The notes: a model not told the origin generated them from the letters alone. DNA of 35,226 nt from Streptomyces sp. (GCF_031181555.1 NZ_JAPSKQ010000025.1:16710-51935), one strand, 5' to 3'. Positions 15,139 to 22,610 are shown, counted from the first letter of the stretch. Made by a program: numbers and translations.

Positions 15139-15942
15139 CGTCCCCCGCACCGCCTGGACGTCCAGTTCCACCCTGAGCGTCGTGCCGATGGCCGCGACGC
15201 CCGCCTGGAGGACCTGGTTGTAGTTCATCGCGAAGTCCTCGCGCCGCAGTTCGGCCGTGGCGCGGAACGCCGCCCGCGTGCCGCCCCACGGGTCCGGCCC
15301 GGTGCCGAGGTACGCCAGGTCCAGGTCGACCGGCCGGACGACACCGCGCATCGTCAGTTCGCCGTGGACCGTCCAGCGGTCGGAGCCGGCGGCGGTCAGG
15401 CCGGTGGACCGGTAGGTGATCTCGGGGTACCGCTCGACGTCCAGGAAGTCGGCCGACCGCAGATGGGTGTCGCGCGCGCCGTTGCCGGTGTCGATGGAGG
15501 CCGCCCGGATCACCGCCTCCACCCGGGACCCGGTGACCTCGTCCGGCGCGATCTCCAGCGCGGCGGAGAAGTCGGTGAACCGGCCGCGCACGCTGGAGAT
15601 GCCCAGGTGCCGGGCGACGGCGGACACGCTCGAATGCGCGGGGTCCACGGTCCACGGACCGGGCGGCGGCAGCTCGGTGCCGCCCTGCCGGGCCAGGGTG
15701 ACCGTCCCGATCCCGGCCCGCCCGCTCGCGGTGACGATCGCGCTGGCGGCGGCGGGCGCGTAGCCGACGGCGGTGACGACGACGGTGTACGCCCCCGGCG
15801 CCAGCCCGGTGGCGTCCCGGACGACGCCCTCGGCGTCCGCCTCGGCCCGCAGCACCTGCGTGCCGGTCGCGTCGGTCACCGTGACGACCGCGTGCGACAC
15901 GGCCCATCCGTCCCGGGTACGGATCCTCGCGGTCAGTGGCAT
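15121..15942 (-). CDS. YceI-family protein with N-terminal carboxypeptidase-regulatory-like domain
   Basis: A 273-residue two-domain protein. Residues 1-86 are a transthyretin-like beta-sandwich (AVVTVTDATGTQVLRAEADA, GLAPGAYTVVVTAVGY), as found in carboxypeptidase regulatory-like domains. Residues about 95-273 are a YceI lipocalin-like barrel (WTVDPAHSSVSAVARHLG onward, ending in the LRREDFAMNY region), a family that binds polyisoprenoid lipids. No signal peptide is seen, so it should be cytoplasmic, unlike Escherichia coli YceI. The ATG at 15942 has AGGGAG about 8 bases upstream. The gene upstream on the same strand encodes a transporter with three domains of the same beta-sandwich type. 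Confidence 0.88.
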   Translation of the reverse strand: MPLTARIRTRDGWAVSHAVVTVTDATGTQVLRAEADAEGVVRDATGLAPGAYTVVVTAVGYAPAAASAIVTASGRAGIGTVTLARQGGTELPPPGPWTVDPAHSSVSAVARHLGISSVRGRFTDFSAALEIAPDEVTGSRVEAVIRAASIDTGNGARDTHLRSADFLDVERYPEITYRSTGLTAAGSDRWTVHGELTMRGVVRPVDLDLAYLGTGPDPWGGTRAAFRATAELRREDFAMNYNQVLQAGVAAIGTTLRVELDVQAVRGTSLPAA

Positions 15943-15986
15943 CCCGTTTTCTCCCTGCAAAGGATTGCGAATCGGTCGTCGTGGGA

Positions 15987-16043
15987 CCGGCCCGTGACGG
16001 GGCGCGTCTCCGCTACGGAACGCGCCCGCCCGCCACGGGCCGG
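15987..16043 (-). terminator. Large stem-loop between the transporter and YceI genes
   Basis: Outer arms CCGGCCCGT (15987-15995) and ACGGGCCGG (16035-16043) are perfect 9-bp complements, and inner arms GGGCGCGT and ACGCGCCC add 8 bp around a 12-base loop. It starts 8 bases after the transporter stop. No T-run follows. It may end transporter transcription, or act as an RNA-stabilising or attenuating element within one operon. Confidence 0.6.
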
Positions 16044-16050
16044 GGTCCGG

Positions 16051-18597
16051 TCACTCGCCCGGGTGGGCGAGTTCGATGTCGTGGCCGTCGACTCCGCCTC
16101 CGGCGACCGTCACCGTGGTGGCCACCGGCGGGTAGCCCGTGGCGATGACGGTGTACTCGCCGCCGTCCAGGTCGGCGAAGGCGTACGCCCCGTCCGCACC
16201 GGTCGTCGCCGTGCCGACCACGTTGCCCGCCGCGTCGACCAGGGTCACCCGGGCGTCGGCCAGCGGCCCGTGGGGGGCGCGGACCACGCCCTGCACCCGG
16301 GCGCCGGTCTCCAGCTCGACCTCCAGCCGGGTCGTCCCGGTGCCGCCCACCTCGACGGGCAGCGCGCGCGGCCGGTGACCGGCGGCGTTCACCGCGACGG
16401 TCACCGTGCCCGGCACCAGCTCGGCGAAGGAGAACTCGCCCTGCTCACCGGTGCTCCCGGTGGCCAGCAGGTCCCCGCGCACGTCGGTGACGATCACCAT
16501 CGCGCCCGGCACCGGGAGCCCGCTGTCGGCGGCCCGGACCAGACCGGTCAGGCCGCTGGTCCCGCCGAGCAGGATGTCGTAGCTGACGGGCTCGCCGTTC
16601 ACCACGATCGTGGACGCCTGCGGCTGGTGGCCGTCGGCGGAGGCGATCAGGACGTACGACCCGCTCCCGGGCGCGTCCACCGCGTAGGAGCCGTCGGCCT
16701 GCGCCACCGACCGGCCCAGCTGACGTCCGGCCAGCGAGATCAGCGTGACGGCTGCCTGCGGCACGGGCGCGCTCTCGGTGCCCCGCACGACACCGCGCAC
16801 CGGGATGCCGCCGCCGGCGGACTCCTCCGGGCGGGCGAGGGTGGCGACGGCGGACAGCGGCCGGGTGAACGTGTCCCGGTCCGCGGCCTCGGTGGCCGCG
16901 ACGGCGGCGGACCGGCCCGGGTCCTTCTCGGCGGCCGGGGCGGTGGCCTCCTCGGCGGCCGGGGCGGTGGCCGAAGTCGCGGCGGGGGCCGCGGCCGGCG
17001 CCTCGGCCGCCTGGGCCAGTGCGCCCGCGGTGCGCAGCGGGACCTCCTTGATGAACAGGGTCACCAGGAAGCCGAGGAAGGCGATCGGCGCGACGTACAG
17101 GAAGATGTCGGCGATGCCGTGCCCGTAGGCGCTCTCCAGCCAGGTGCGGATGGGCGCGGGCAGCAGGTCCATGTCGGGGATCGCGCCGCCGCCGGCGGCC
17201 CGGGCGGCCGCCGCCCGGTCCTCCGGTCCGAGCGTGCCGATGGTGTCCGTGGCGTAGTGGCTGATCCGGGAGGACATCACGGAGCCGAGCACCGAGACGC
17301 CCACCGCACCGCCGAGGGACCGGAAGAAGGTCACGACCGAGGACGCCGCGCCCAGGTCGCCCGGGGCCACCTGGTTCTGCGTGCAGAGCACCAGGTTCTG
17401 CATCATCATGCCGATGCCCAGACCCATCAGCGCCATGAAGAGGGCGATGCGCCAGTACGGGGTGTCGTAGCGCATGGTGCCCATCAGGCCCAGGCCCGCC
17501 GTCAGCAGCACACCGCCGACCAGCAGCCAGCTCTTCCACTTGCCGGTCTTGGTGATGATCAGGCCGGACACCGTGGACGACACGAACAGGCCGCCGATCA
17601 TCGGGATCGTCATGACGCCCGACATGGTCGGGGACTGGCCCCGGGCCAGCTGGAAGTACTGGCTGAAGTAGACGGTGCCCGCGAACATCGCGATGCCGAC
17701 GAACAGCGAGGCGAGCGACGCCAGGGTGATGGTGCGGTTGCGGAACAGCCGCAGCGGGATGATCGGCTCGGCGGCCCTGGACTCGACCAGGACGAAGATC
17801 AGCGCGAGGACGACCGCACCGCCGACCATCGCGTACGTCTGCCAGGACAGCCAGTCGTACTTGTCGTCGGCGAAGGTCACCCAGACGAGCAGCAGGCAGA
17901 CGGCCGCGGTGACGAAGAAGGCGCCGGCCCAGTCGACCTTGACCTTGCGCTTGACCACCGGCAGGTCCAGCGTCTTCTGCAGCACGATCAGGGCGATCAA
18001 CGCGAACGGCACGCCGACGTACAGGCACCAGCGCCAGCCGAGCCAGCTGGTGTCGGTGATGACACCGCCGAGCAGCGGTCCGCCGACGGTCGCGACGGCG
18101 AACGTCGCGCCCAGGTAGCCGGAGTAGCGCCCGCGCTCGCGCGGGGAGATCATCGCGGCCATGATGATCTGCGCCAGGGCGGACAGACCGCCGGCGCCCA
18201 GCCCCTGGATGACCCGGGCGGCGATCAGCGTGCCGGGGTTGTGCGCCGTACCGGCCACCACGGACCCGATGACGAAGACCACCAGGGCTATCTGGACCAG
18301 CGCCTTCTTGCTGACGAGGTCGGCGAGCTTGCCCCACAGGGGAGTGGACGCCGTCATCGCCAGCAGCGAGGCGGTGACGACCCAGGTGTAGGCGCTCTGG
18401 CCGCCGCCGAGGTCGGAGACGATCTCGGGCAGGGCGTTGGTGACGATGGTGGAGGACAGGATCGCGGCGAACATGCCGAGCAGCAGGCCCGACAGTGCCT
18501 CCATGATCTGCCGGTGCGTCATCGGAGCATGGCCTTCGGAGGAGCCTCCCCCGTGCTTGGCATGAGCCCGCACACCGGCTGGTGTGGTCGTTGCCAT
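16051..18597 (-). CDS. DHA2 MFS transporter fused to three C-terminal beta-sandwich repeats
   Basis: An 848-residue protein, about 330 residues longer than normal DHA2 pumps. Residues about 27-530 form a 14-helix EmrB/QacA transporter (motif D1-like SSTIVTNALPEI, motif A WGKLADLVSKK, motif C GGPLLGGVI). An Ala/Glu-rich linker (about 535-600) follows, then three carboxypeptidase-regulatory-like repeats at about 600-683, 684-765 and 766-848; each has a GxVxG opening strand, a DGxYxF-type turn and a GxYTVxAxGY-type strand. With 14 helices the repeats should face the cytoplasm (inference). GAAGGAAG lies just before the ATG, 13 bases after the MarR stop, so the two genes form an operon. Confidence 0.9.
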   Translation of the reverse strand: MATTTPAGVRAHAKHGGGSSEGHAPMTHRQIMEALSGLLLGMFAAILSSTIVTNALPEIVSDLGGGQSAYTWVVTASLLAMTASTPLWGKLADLVSKKALVQIALVVFVIGSVVAGTAHNPGTLIAARVIQGLGAGGLSALAQIIMAAMISPRERGRYSGYLGATFAVATVGGPLLGGVITDTSWLGWRWCLYVGVPFALIALIVLQKTLDLPVVKRKVKVDWAGAFFVTAAVCLLLVWVTFADDKYDWLSWQTYAMVGGAVVLALIFVLVESRAAEPIIPLRLFRNRTITLASLASLFVGIAMFAGTVYFSQYFQLARGQSPTMSGVMTIPMIGGLFVSSTVSGLIITKTGKWKSWLLVGGVLLTAGLGLMGTMRYDTPYWRIALFMALMGLGIGMMMQNLVLCTQNQVAPGDLGAASSVVTFFRSLGGAVGVSVLGSVMSSRISHYATDTIGTLGPEDRAAAARAAGGGAIPDMDLLPAPIRTWLESAYGHGIADIFLYVAPIAFLGFLVTLFIKEVPLRTAGALAQAAEAPAAAPAATSATAPAAEEATAPAAEKDPGRSAAVAATEAADRDTFTRPLSAVATLARPEESAGGGIPVRGVVRGTESAPVPQAAVTLISLAGRQLGRSVAQADGSYAVDAPGSGSYVLIASADGHQPQASTIVVNGEPVSYDILLGGTSGLTGLVRAADSGLPVPGAMVIVTDVRGDLLATGSTGEQGEFSFAELVPGTVTVAVNAAGHRPRALPVEVGGTGTTRLEVELETGARVQGVVRAPHGPLADARVTLVDAAGNVVGTATTGADGAYAFADLDGGEYTVIATGYPPVATTVTVAGGGVDGHDIELAHPGE

Positions 18598-18610
18598 GGA
18601 CTTCCTTCTC

Positions 18611-19123
18611 TTACGTGCTTGCGGGTGTACGGGTGGTCCGTTCGGGAGCGGGAGGCGCCGGGCGGGGCGGCGGGGGAGCCGGGCGGATCGCGGGCCGGCC
18701 CTCGCCGAAGCTGTCCCTGAGGCGGGCCATGAGCTGGGTGAGCCGGCCGATCTCCTCGTCCGGCCAGTCGCCCAGACGCTCGGCGAGCAGCTGCGTGGTC
18801 CGCCGGAACAGCTCGTCGAGCTGGGCCTGGCCGGCGGGGGTGAGGCGCAGGATGCGGGAGCGCTTGTCGGCGGGGTCGGGGGAGCGTTCGATCCAGCCGC
18901 GCTCGGCCACGTGGGCGACGTGGCGGCTGGTGACCGACAGGTCCACGGAGAGCAGCTCGGCCAGCTTGCTCATGCGCATGTCGCCGTGGCGGCCGAGCAG
19001 CGACAGCACGGCGGCGGAACCGCTGTGGCAGTCGGCCGGCATGATCCGGCGCATCTCCCGCTTCACCGCGCCGAAGGCGCTGAACTGCCGGACCAGTTCC
19101 TCGTACTGCGCCTGCTCGGCCAT
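18611..19123 (-). CDS. MarR-family regulator of the adjacent transporter
   Basis: A 170-residue MarR protein. The winged helix is LLGRHGDMRMSKLAELLSVD, LSVTSRHVAHVAERGWIERS and PDPADKRSRILRLT, with the DxRSR wing signature. A proline-rich tail (RPAIRPAPPPPRPAPPAPER) is likely disordered. The ATG at 19123 (MAEQAQ) was chosen because GGGAGG lies 4 bases upstream; an ATG at 19135 has no ribosome site. It is the first gene of a MarR-transporter pair, and two palindromes directly upstream suggest autoregulation. Confidence 0.88.
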   Translation of the reverse strand: MAEQAQYEELVRQFSAFGAVKREMRRIMPADCHSGSAAVLSLLGRHGDMRMSKLAELLSVDLSVTSRHVAHVAERGWIERSPDPADKRSRILRLTPAGQAQLDELFRRTTQLLAERLGDWPDEEIGRLTQLMARLRDSFGEGRPAIRPAPPPPRPAPPAPERTTRTPAST

Positions 19124-19136
19124 GGCACCTCCCATT

Positions 19137-19179
19137 GTTGCTTAGGGCAACCATAGAAGTTGATGGTTGCTACAGGCAA
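19137..19179. promoter_or_regulatory. Tandem MarR operator candidates
   Basis: Two palindromes share the form TTGC-N5-GCAA: GTTGC-TTAGG-GCAAC at 19137-19151 and TTGC-TACAG-GCAA at 19167-19179. Their centres are 29 bases apart, close to three helical turns, so both would present the same DNA face. They lie directly upstream of the MarR-transporter genes in an unusually AT-rich stretch. Binding by the adjacent MarR protein is inferred from position. Confidence 0.65.
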
Positions 19180-19367
19180 TGAAAAAGAGGTGGTGCGGGA
19201 CAAAAACTTGGCAAAGGCAAGTAATCGCAGGAGTAAACATGCAGGTGGGGCGCACGGCGCGCCCGGCGGCGGTTCCCGCCTCCCGGGTCCTGCCCGCGCC
19301 CCGGGCGCCCGGGCCGCGGGGCAGGACCCGGTCCGTCCGGCCGTCAACCCCGTGTCCCCGCCCCCAC

Positions 19368-19397
19368 TTGGGCCCTCCGGCGGGGATTCGCTAGGGT
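19368..19397 (+). promoter_or_regulatory. Candidate promoter for the 64-aa membrane protein
   Basis: TTGGGC (19368-19373) and TAGGGT (19392-19397) are 18 bases apart and fit -35 and -10 elements. The predicted start is about 19404, one or two bases before the ATG at 19406, which points to a leaderless message. The sequence from 19180 to 19367 shows no other gene. Confidence 0.5.
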
Positions 19398-19405
19398 CTC
19401 GGGGC

Positions 19406-19600
19406 ATGGCTAACACCCAGGGCCCGCAGGGCAACCACGACCCCGCCGGCAGCACCCAGATGTTCCGCGCGTTCGTCGACGAGGCCCCCCAGGGGCGGCA
19501 GGCCGCCGCTTCGGGCGGTGGGCCGCGGATCGGCCTGATCGTCGGCGTCGTCGTCGCCGTGGCGGTCGTCGCGGCGGTGGCCTGGCTCGCGCTGAAGTAA
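19406..19600 (+). CDS. Small single-pass (tail-anchored) membrane protein
   Basis: A 64-residue protein: a polar N-terminal half (MANTQGPQGNHDPAGSTQMF) and one strong C-terminal transmembrane helix (IGLIVGVVVAVAVVAAVAWL) ending LALK. The N-terminus should be cytoplasmic and the tail barely emerges, as in tail-anchored proteins. The ATG at 19406 agrees with the promoter just upstream. Function unknown; small proteins of this pattern are common in Streptomyces. It converges with sigN. Confidence 0.65.
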   Translation: MANTQGPQGNHDPAGSTQMFRAFVDEAPQGRQAAASGGGPRIGLIVGVVVAVAVVAAVAWLALK

Positions 19601-19625
19601 CGCGCGCCGAAGCGACCGGACGAGA

Positions 19626-19659
19626 ACACGGCGGCCGACGACAACACGGCGGCCGCCGT
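19626..19659. terminator. GC-rich repeat/palindrome between convergent genes
   Basis: ACACGGCGGCCG occurs at 19626-19637 and again at 19644-19655 (18-base period), and ACGGCGGCCGCCGT at 19646-19659 is a perfect 14-bp palindrome. The stretch lies between the convergent small membrane protein gene and sigN, where a bidirectional terminator would be expected. No T-run is present. Confidence 0.4.
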
Positions 19660-19710
19660 TGCGCCCACGGAAGGAGGCGCCCCGGCGGCCCGGTGTCGTG
19701 CCTCGGTGCC

Positions 19711-20613
19711 TCAGTCCGAGATGAGACCCTCCCGCAGCTGGGCCAGGGTCCGGGTCAGCAGCCGCGAGACGTGCATCTGGGAGATGCCGACCTCCTCGCC
19801 GATCTGCGACTGGGTCATGTTGGCGAAGAAGCGCAGCATGATGATCCGCCGCTCGCGGGGCGGCAGCTTGGCCAGCAGGGGCTTGAGCGACTCCCGGTAC
19901 TCCACGCCCTCCAGCGCCGTGTCCTCGTAGCCGAGCCGGTCGGCGAGGGAGCCCTCGCCGCCGTCGTCCTCGGGCGCCGGGGAGTCCAGCGAGGAGGCGG
20001 TGTAGGCGTTGCCGACCGCGAGGCCGTCGACCACGTCCTCCTCCGACACGCCCAGCGTGGCGGCGAGTTCGGTGACCGTCGGGGAGCGGTCCAGCTTCTG
20101 GGAGAGCTCGTCGCTGGCCTTCGTCAGCGCCAGGCGCAGCTCCTGCAGCCGGCGCGGCACCCGCACCGACCACGACGTGTCGCGGAAGAACCGCTTGATC
20201 TCGCCGACCACCGTCGGCATCGCGAACGTCGGGAACTCCACGCCCCGTTCGCAGTCGAAGCGGTCGATCGCCTTGATCAGCCCGATCGTGCCGACCTGGA
20301 CGATGTCCTCCATCGGCTCGTTGCGCGAGCGGAAGCGGGCCGCCGCGTACCGCACCAGCGGGAGGTTGAGTTCGATCAGGGTGTCCCGGACGTAGGCGCG
20401 CTCCGGGCTGTCCTCGTCGAGCACGGCGAGCCGCAGGAACAGGGAACGGGACAGGGTGCGGGTGTCGAGGGCCGCCGTGTCCGGGAGGTCCGGAACGGGC
20501 GTGGCCGGGAGGGCCGGGCCCTCGTCGATGGGGCCGAGTGCGTCGAGAGCATGGGGAGCTGTCTCGCTCTCCGCGAGCGTGAGCACCTTCGAGCTGCCCT
20601 GTTCTGCGGACAT
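19711..20613 (-). CDS. sigN: SigB/SigF-family RNA polymerase sigma factor (SigN-like)
   Basis: A 300-residue group 3 sigma factor. Region 2 has [20 protein letters not shown] with [17 protein letters not shown], region 3 includes [14 protein letters not shown], and region 4 ends in [20 protein letters not shown]. It has a variable acidic N-terminus of about 60 residues. The ATG at 20613 follows AAGGGGG; an upstream in-frame extension is unlikely. The symbol rests on the order sigN-sigF near tadA and upp, as I recall it from Streptomyces coelicolor (SCO4034-SCO4035), where SigN acts in aerial development. The two neighbouring sigma genes are clear paralogues. Confidence 0.85.
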   Translation of the reverse strand: MSAEQGSSKVLTLAESETAPHALDALGPIDEGPALPATPVPDLPDTAALDTRTLSRSLFLRLAVLDEDSPERAYVRDTLIELNLPLVRYAAARFRSRNEPMEDIVQVGTIGLIKAIDRFDCERGVEFPTFAMPTVVGEIKRFFRDTSWSVRVPRRLQELRLALTKASDELSQKLDRSPTVTELAATLGVSEEDVVDGLAVGNAYTASSLDSPAPEDDGGEGSLADRLGYEDTALEGVEYRESLKPLLAKLPPRERRIIMLRFFANMTQSQIGEEVGISQMHVSRLLTRTLAQLREGLISD

Positions 20614-20682
20614 GCCACCCCCTTTGGGTCGCGGGACGGTCGCGGCGGGCGCTCCCGTCCGGGGAACGCAGCCTTCACCTGA

Positions 20683-20708
20683 ATACCGGCGCCGGGGCTC
20701 CGGCAAAC
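20683..20708 (-). promoter_or_regulatory. SigB-type promoter upstream of sigN
   Basis: Reading the minus strand, GTTT (20708-20705) is followed after 16 bases by CGGTAT (20688-20683). This fits the GTTT-N14-16-GGGTAT pattern of promoters read by the SigB/SigF/SigN class. The transcript would start near 20675, about 60 bases before the sigN ATG. It is consistent with autoregulation by SigN or activation by a sister sigma factor (inference). Confidence 0.55.
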
Positions 20709-20722
20709 GCACTTCCCGCAGA

Positions 20723-20759
20723 ATGTCACATGTCGGCAACGCGCTGTAGTGACATGTCG
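20723..20759. repeat. Inverted and direct repeats in the sigN upstream region
   Basis: ATGTCAC (20723-20729) is complementary to GTGACAT (20749-20755), and ACATGTCG occurs twice, at 20728-20735 and 20752-20759, 24 bases apart. The block lies just upstream of the predicted -35 of sigN. It looks like a binding site for a dimeric regulator. BldD is reported to control sigN in S. coelicolor, but the match to the BldD box here is poor. Confidence 0.45.
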
Positions 20760-20858
20760 ACATCCGGAATGCGAATCGGCCCTGGAAACAGGGGGTCTGA
20801 CGGTCTTTCGGGCCAGAAACGCACAGAACAGCACTGGTGAGCGATTCGCTCGTACCGG

Positions 20859-21752
20859 TTACGCGTCGATCCTGTTTGCGGATCGCAACCGCTGGAAGCT
20901 ACGTGCCAGTAGCCGGGACACGTGCATCTGCGAGACGCCGAGTTCCGCACTGATCTGCGACTGCGTGAGGTTGCTGTAGTACCGCAGCAGCAGGATGCGC
21001 TGCTCCCGCTCGGGCAGTTGGACGAGCAGGTGCCGGACGAGGTCGCGGTGCTCGACCCCGTCCAGGGCGGGGTCCTCGTAGCCGAGCCGGTCCAGCAGTC
21101 CCGGCATGCCGTCGCCCTCCTGCGCGGCCTCCAGTGAGGTCGCGTGGTACGAGCGGCCGGCCTCGATGCAGGACAGCACCTCCTCCTCGGTGATGCGCAG
21201 CCGCTCGGCGATCTCCGCGGTCGTCGGGGAGCGCCCGAAGGCGGTCGTCAGGTCCTCGGTCGCCCCGTTGACCTGCACCCACAGTTCGTGCAGCCGGCGC
21301 GGTACGTGGACGGTGCGGACGTTGTCGCGGAAGTACCGCTTGATCTCGCCGACCACCGTCGGCATCGCGAACGTCGGGAACTGCACGCCCCGGTCCGGGT
21401 CGAAGCGGTCGATGGCGTTGATGAGCCCGATGGTGCCGACCTGGACGACGTCCTCCATCGGCTCGTTGCGGGAGCGGAAGCGGGCGGCGGCGTAGCGCAC
21501 CAGGGGGAGGTTGGCCTCGATGAGCGCCGCGCGCACGCGGGTGTGCTCCGGGGTGCCCGGCTCCAGCTCCTTGAGCTGGCCGAAGAGCACCTGGGTCAGG
21601 GCCCGGGTGTCGGCGCCGCGGCGCTTGGCCGGGTGCGCGTGCCGGGCGGTGGCCGGAGTCTGCGCCGGGTCCGGTGACCGGGCCGGAGGCGAAGCCGAAG
21701 CCGGCGCCTGGGCGGACGCCTGGTCCTGGGGCGGCGCAGTACTGGCCGACAC
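20859..21752 (-). CDS. sigF: SigF sporulation sigma factor
   Basis: A 297-residue SigB-family sigma factor, closely similar to the downstream sigma in regions 2-4 ([76 protein letters not shown]). The N-terminus is a long Ala/Pro/Gln-rich disordered segment. The GTG at 21752 was chosen because AGAGGTGG lies 8 bases upstream; TTG/ATG codons at 21815/21812 would add about 20 residues but lack a ribosome site. In S. coelicolor SigF controls late spore maturation. Its stop is about 245 bases upstream of the sigN start, with sigN's own promoter between. Confidence 0.87.
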   Translation of the reverse strand: MSASTAPPQDQASAQAPASASPPARSPDPAQTPATARHAHPAKRRGADTRALTQVLFGQLKELEPGTPEHTRVRAALIEANLPLVRYAAARFRSRNEPMEDVVQVGTIGLINAIDRFDPDRGVQFPTFAMPTVVGEIKRYFRDNVRTVHVPRRLHELWVQVNGATEDLTTAFGRSPTTAEIAERLRITEEEVLSCIEAGRSYHATSLEAAQEGDGMPGLLDRLGYEDPALDGVEHRDLVRHLLVQLPEREQRILLLRYYSNLTQSQISAELGVSQMHVSRLLARSFQRLRSANRIDA

Positions 21753-21903
21753 GGTCAACGCCACCTCTTCATCGGTCAACTCGCTCGTCAACTCGTCCGT
21801 CGCCTCGTCCATCAAAAGCGGTCATAGCATCACAAGACAGGCTCACTGTGTGCAAGCACCGCATATTCCGTGTTGAGGGCAAACGCGGCCATAGACATAG
21901 GAA

Positions 21904-21930
21904 AGCCCCCCGCTGCCGTGGCGGAGGGCT
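21904..21930 (-). terminator. Terminator after the Dabb gene
   Basis: AGCCCCCCGC (21904-21913) pairs with GCGGAGGGCT (21921-21930) with one mismatch and a 7-base loop. On the minus strand the stem is followed by TTTCC. It lies 16 bases past the stop of the Dabb gene and before the sigF promoter region. Confidence 0.65.
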
Positions 21931-21945
21931 CCAGGAGGCGGAGGG

Positions 21946-22239
21946 TCAGAATTCGTAGTCGGCGATCACCCACGTGGCGAACTCGCGCCACAGTCCGACG
22001 CCCGCCTGGTGCTCCGGGTGCTCCACGTACCGGCGCAGGGCCTCGGCGTCCTCGAACGCCGAGTTGATGGCGAAGTCGTAGGCGATGGGGCGGTCGCTGA
22101 TGTTCCAGGCGCACTCCCAGAAGCGGATCTCCGGGATCCTGCCGCCGAGCGAACGGAAGGCCTCCACGCCCCGCACGACCCTCGGGTCGTCCCGCTCGAC
22201 GCCCTCGTTCAGCTTGAAGAGCACCAGGTGGCGGATCAT
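21946..22239 (-). CDS. Dabb (stress-responsive alpha/beta barrel) domain protein
   Basis: A 97-residue protein, MIRHLVLFKLNEGV at the N-terminus, then FRSLGGRIPEIRFWECAWNI, YDFAINSAFEDAEALRRYVE and the HPEHQAGVGLWREF end. This is the complete dimeric ferredoxin-like fold of the Dabb family. Members include cyclases and stress proteins of unknown activity. GGAGG sits 6 bases before the ATG. Its start shares one base with the stop of the preceding small gene (TGATG), so the two are translationally coupled. Confidence 0.88.
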   Translation of the reverse strand: MIRHLVLFKLNEGVERDDPRVVRGVEAFRSLGGRIPEIRFWECAWNISDRPIAYDFAINSAFEDAEALRRYVEHPEHQAGVGLWREFATWVIADYEF

Positions 22240-22415
22240 CACTTTCCTCCGTTGGCGAGCCAGGTCATGAAGTCGCCGATGGCCTTCGCGGCGTCCGATA
22301 TGCCCTCGAACCCTATCTGGACGTAGTCGGCCGCCTTGGCCGGGTCCGTGATGATCACGTACAGCACGAAGACCACAAGGACGTAGACGGCGATCCTCTT
22401 CGCGTTCACCGCCAT
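22239..22415 (-). CDS. 58-aa membrane-anchored peptide coupled to the Dabb gene
   Basis: A short gene with strong signals: GGGGAGGG 5-6 bases before the ATG at 22415, and a TGA overlapping the next ATG (TGATG). The peptide begins MAVNAKRIAVYVLVVFVLYV, a signal-anchor helix (about 8-22), and ends in an amphipathic helix (FEGISDAAKAIGDFMTWLAN). It should sit in the cytoplasmic membrane with the C-terminal part probably outside. No known family is recognised. Coupling to the Dabb gene suggests a joint function. It is easily missed because of its length. Confidence 0.75.
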   Translation of the reverse strand: MAVNAKRIAVYVLVVFVLYVIITDPAKAADYVQIGFEGISDAAKAIGDFMTWLANGGK

Positions 22416-22483
22416 CGCGGCCCTCCCCTGTCACTGATGTGCGCCGGTGTCACACGTGCATCGAGCGGGCCCCATGATCGCAC

Positions 22484-22513
22484 GAAGGGCCCCGTCCGAC
22501 GACGGGGCCCTTC
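22484..22513 (-). terminator. Strong terminator after tRNA-Ser
   Basis: GAAGGGCCCCGTC (22484-22496) and GACGGGGCCCTTC (22501-22513) form a perfect 13-bp stem with a CGAC loop. It begins 5 bases after the tRNA 3' end on the minus strand. There is no T-run, as often in Streptomyces. Confidence 0.85.
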
Positions 22514-22518
22514 ACGAG

Positions 22519-22603
22519 CGGTAGCGGAGGGATTTGAACCCTCGGTGACTTGCGCCACACTCGCTTTCGAGGCGAGCTCCTTCGGCCGCTCGGACACGCT
22601 ACC
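22519..22603 (-). tRNA. tRNA-Ser (anticodon CGA)
   Basis: On the minus strand the acceptor stem GGTAGCG (22603-22597) pairs with CGCTACC (22526-22520), followed by discriminator G at 22519, as expected for serine. The anticodon stem CTCGC/GCGAG encloses the loop CTCGAAA, giving anticodon CGA for UCG codons. A long variable arm is present and the T-loop reads GTTCAAATC. The length of 85 fits class II tRNA-Ser. The CCA end is not encoded. A strong terminator follows directly. Confidence 0.96.
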
Positions 22604-22610
22604 GAGGGAG

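Noticed and set aside
15364-18720. A forward open frame of more than 1,100 codons opposite the pump and YceI genes
   Set aside because: Low-complexity composition and no family match; the minus-strand genes have clear motifs.
20723-20759. The repeat upstream of sigN as a BldD box
   Set aside because: The spacing and order of the half-sites do not match the BldD palindrome as I know it; kept only as an unassigned repeat.
22519-22603. tRNA-Ser as an integration site of a mobile element
   Set aside because: No integrase, no duplicated tRNA 3' end and no change in composition nearby.
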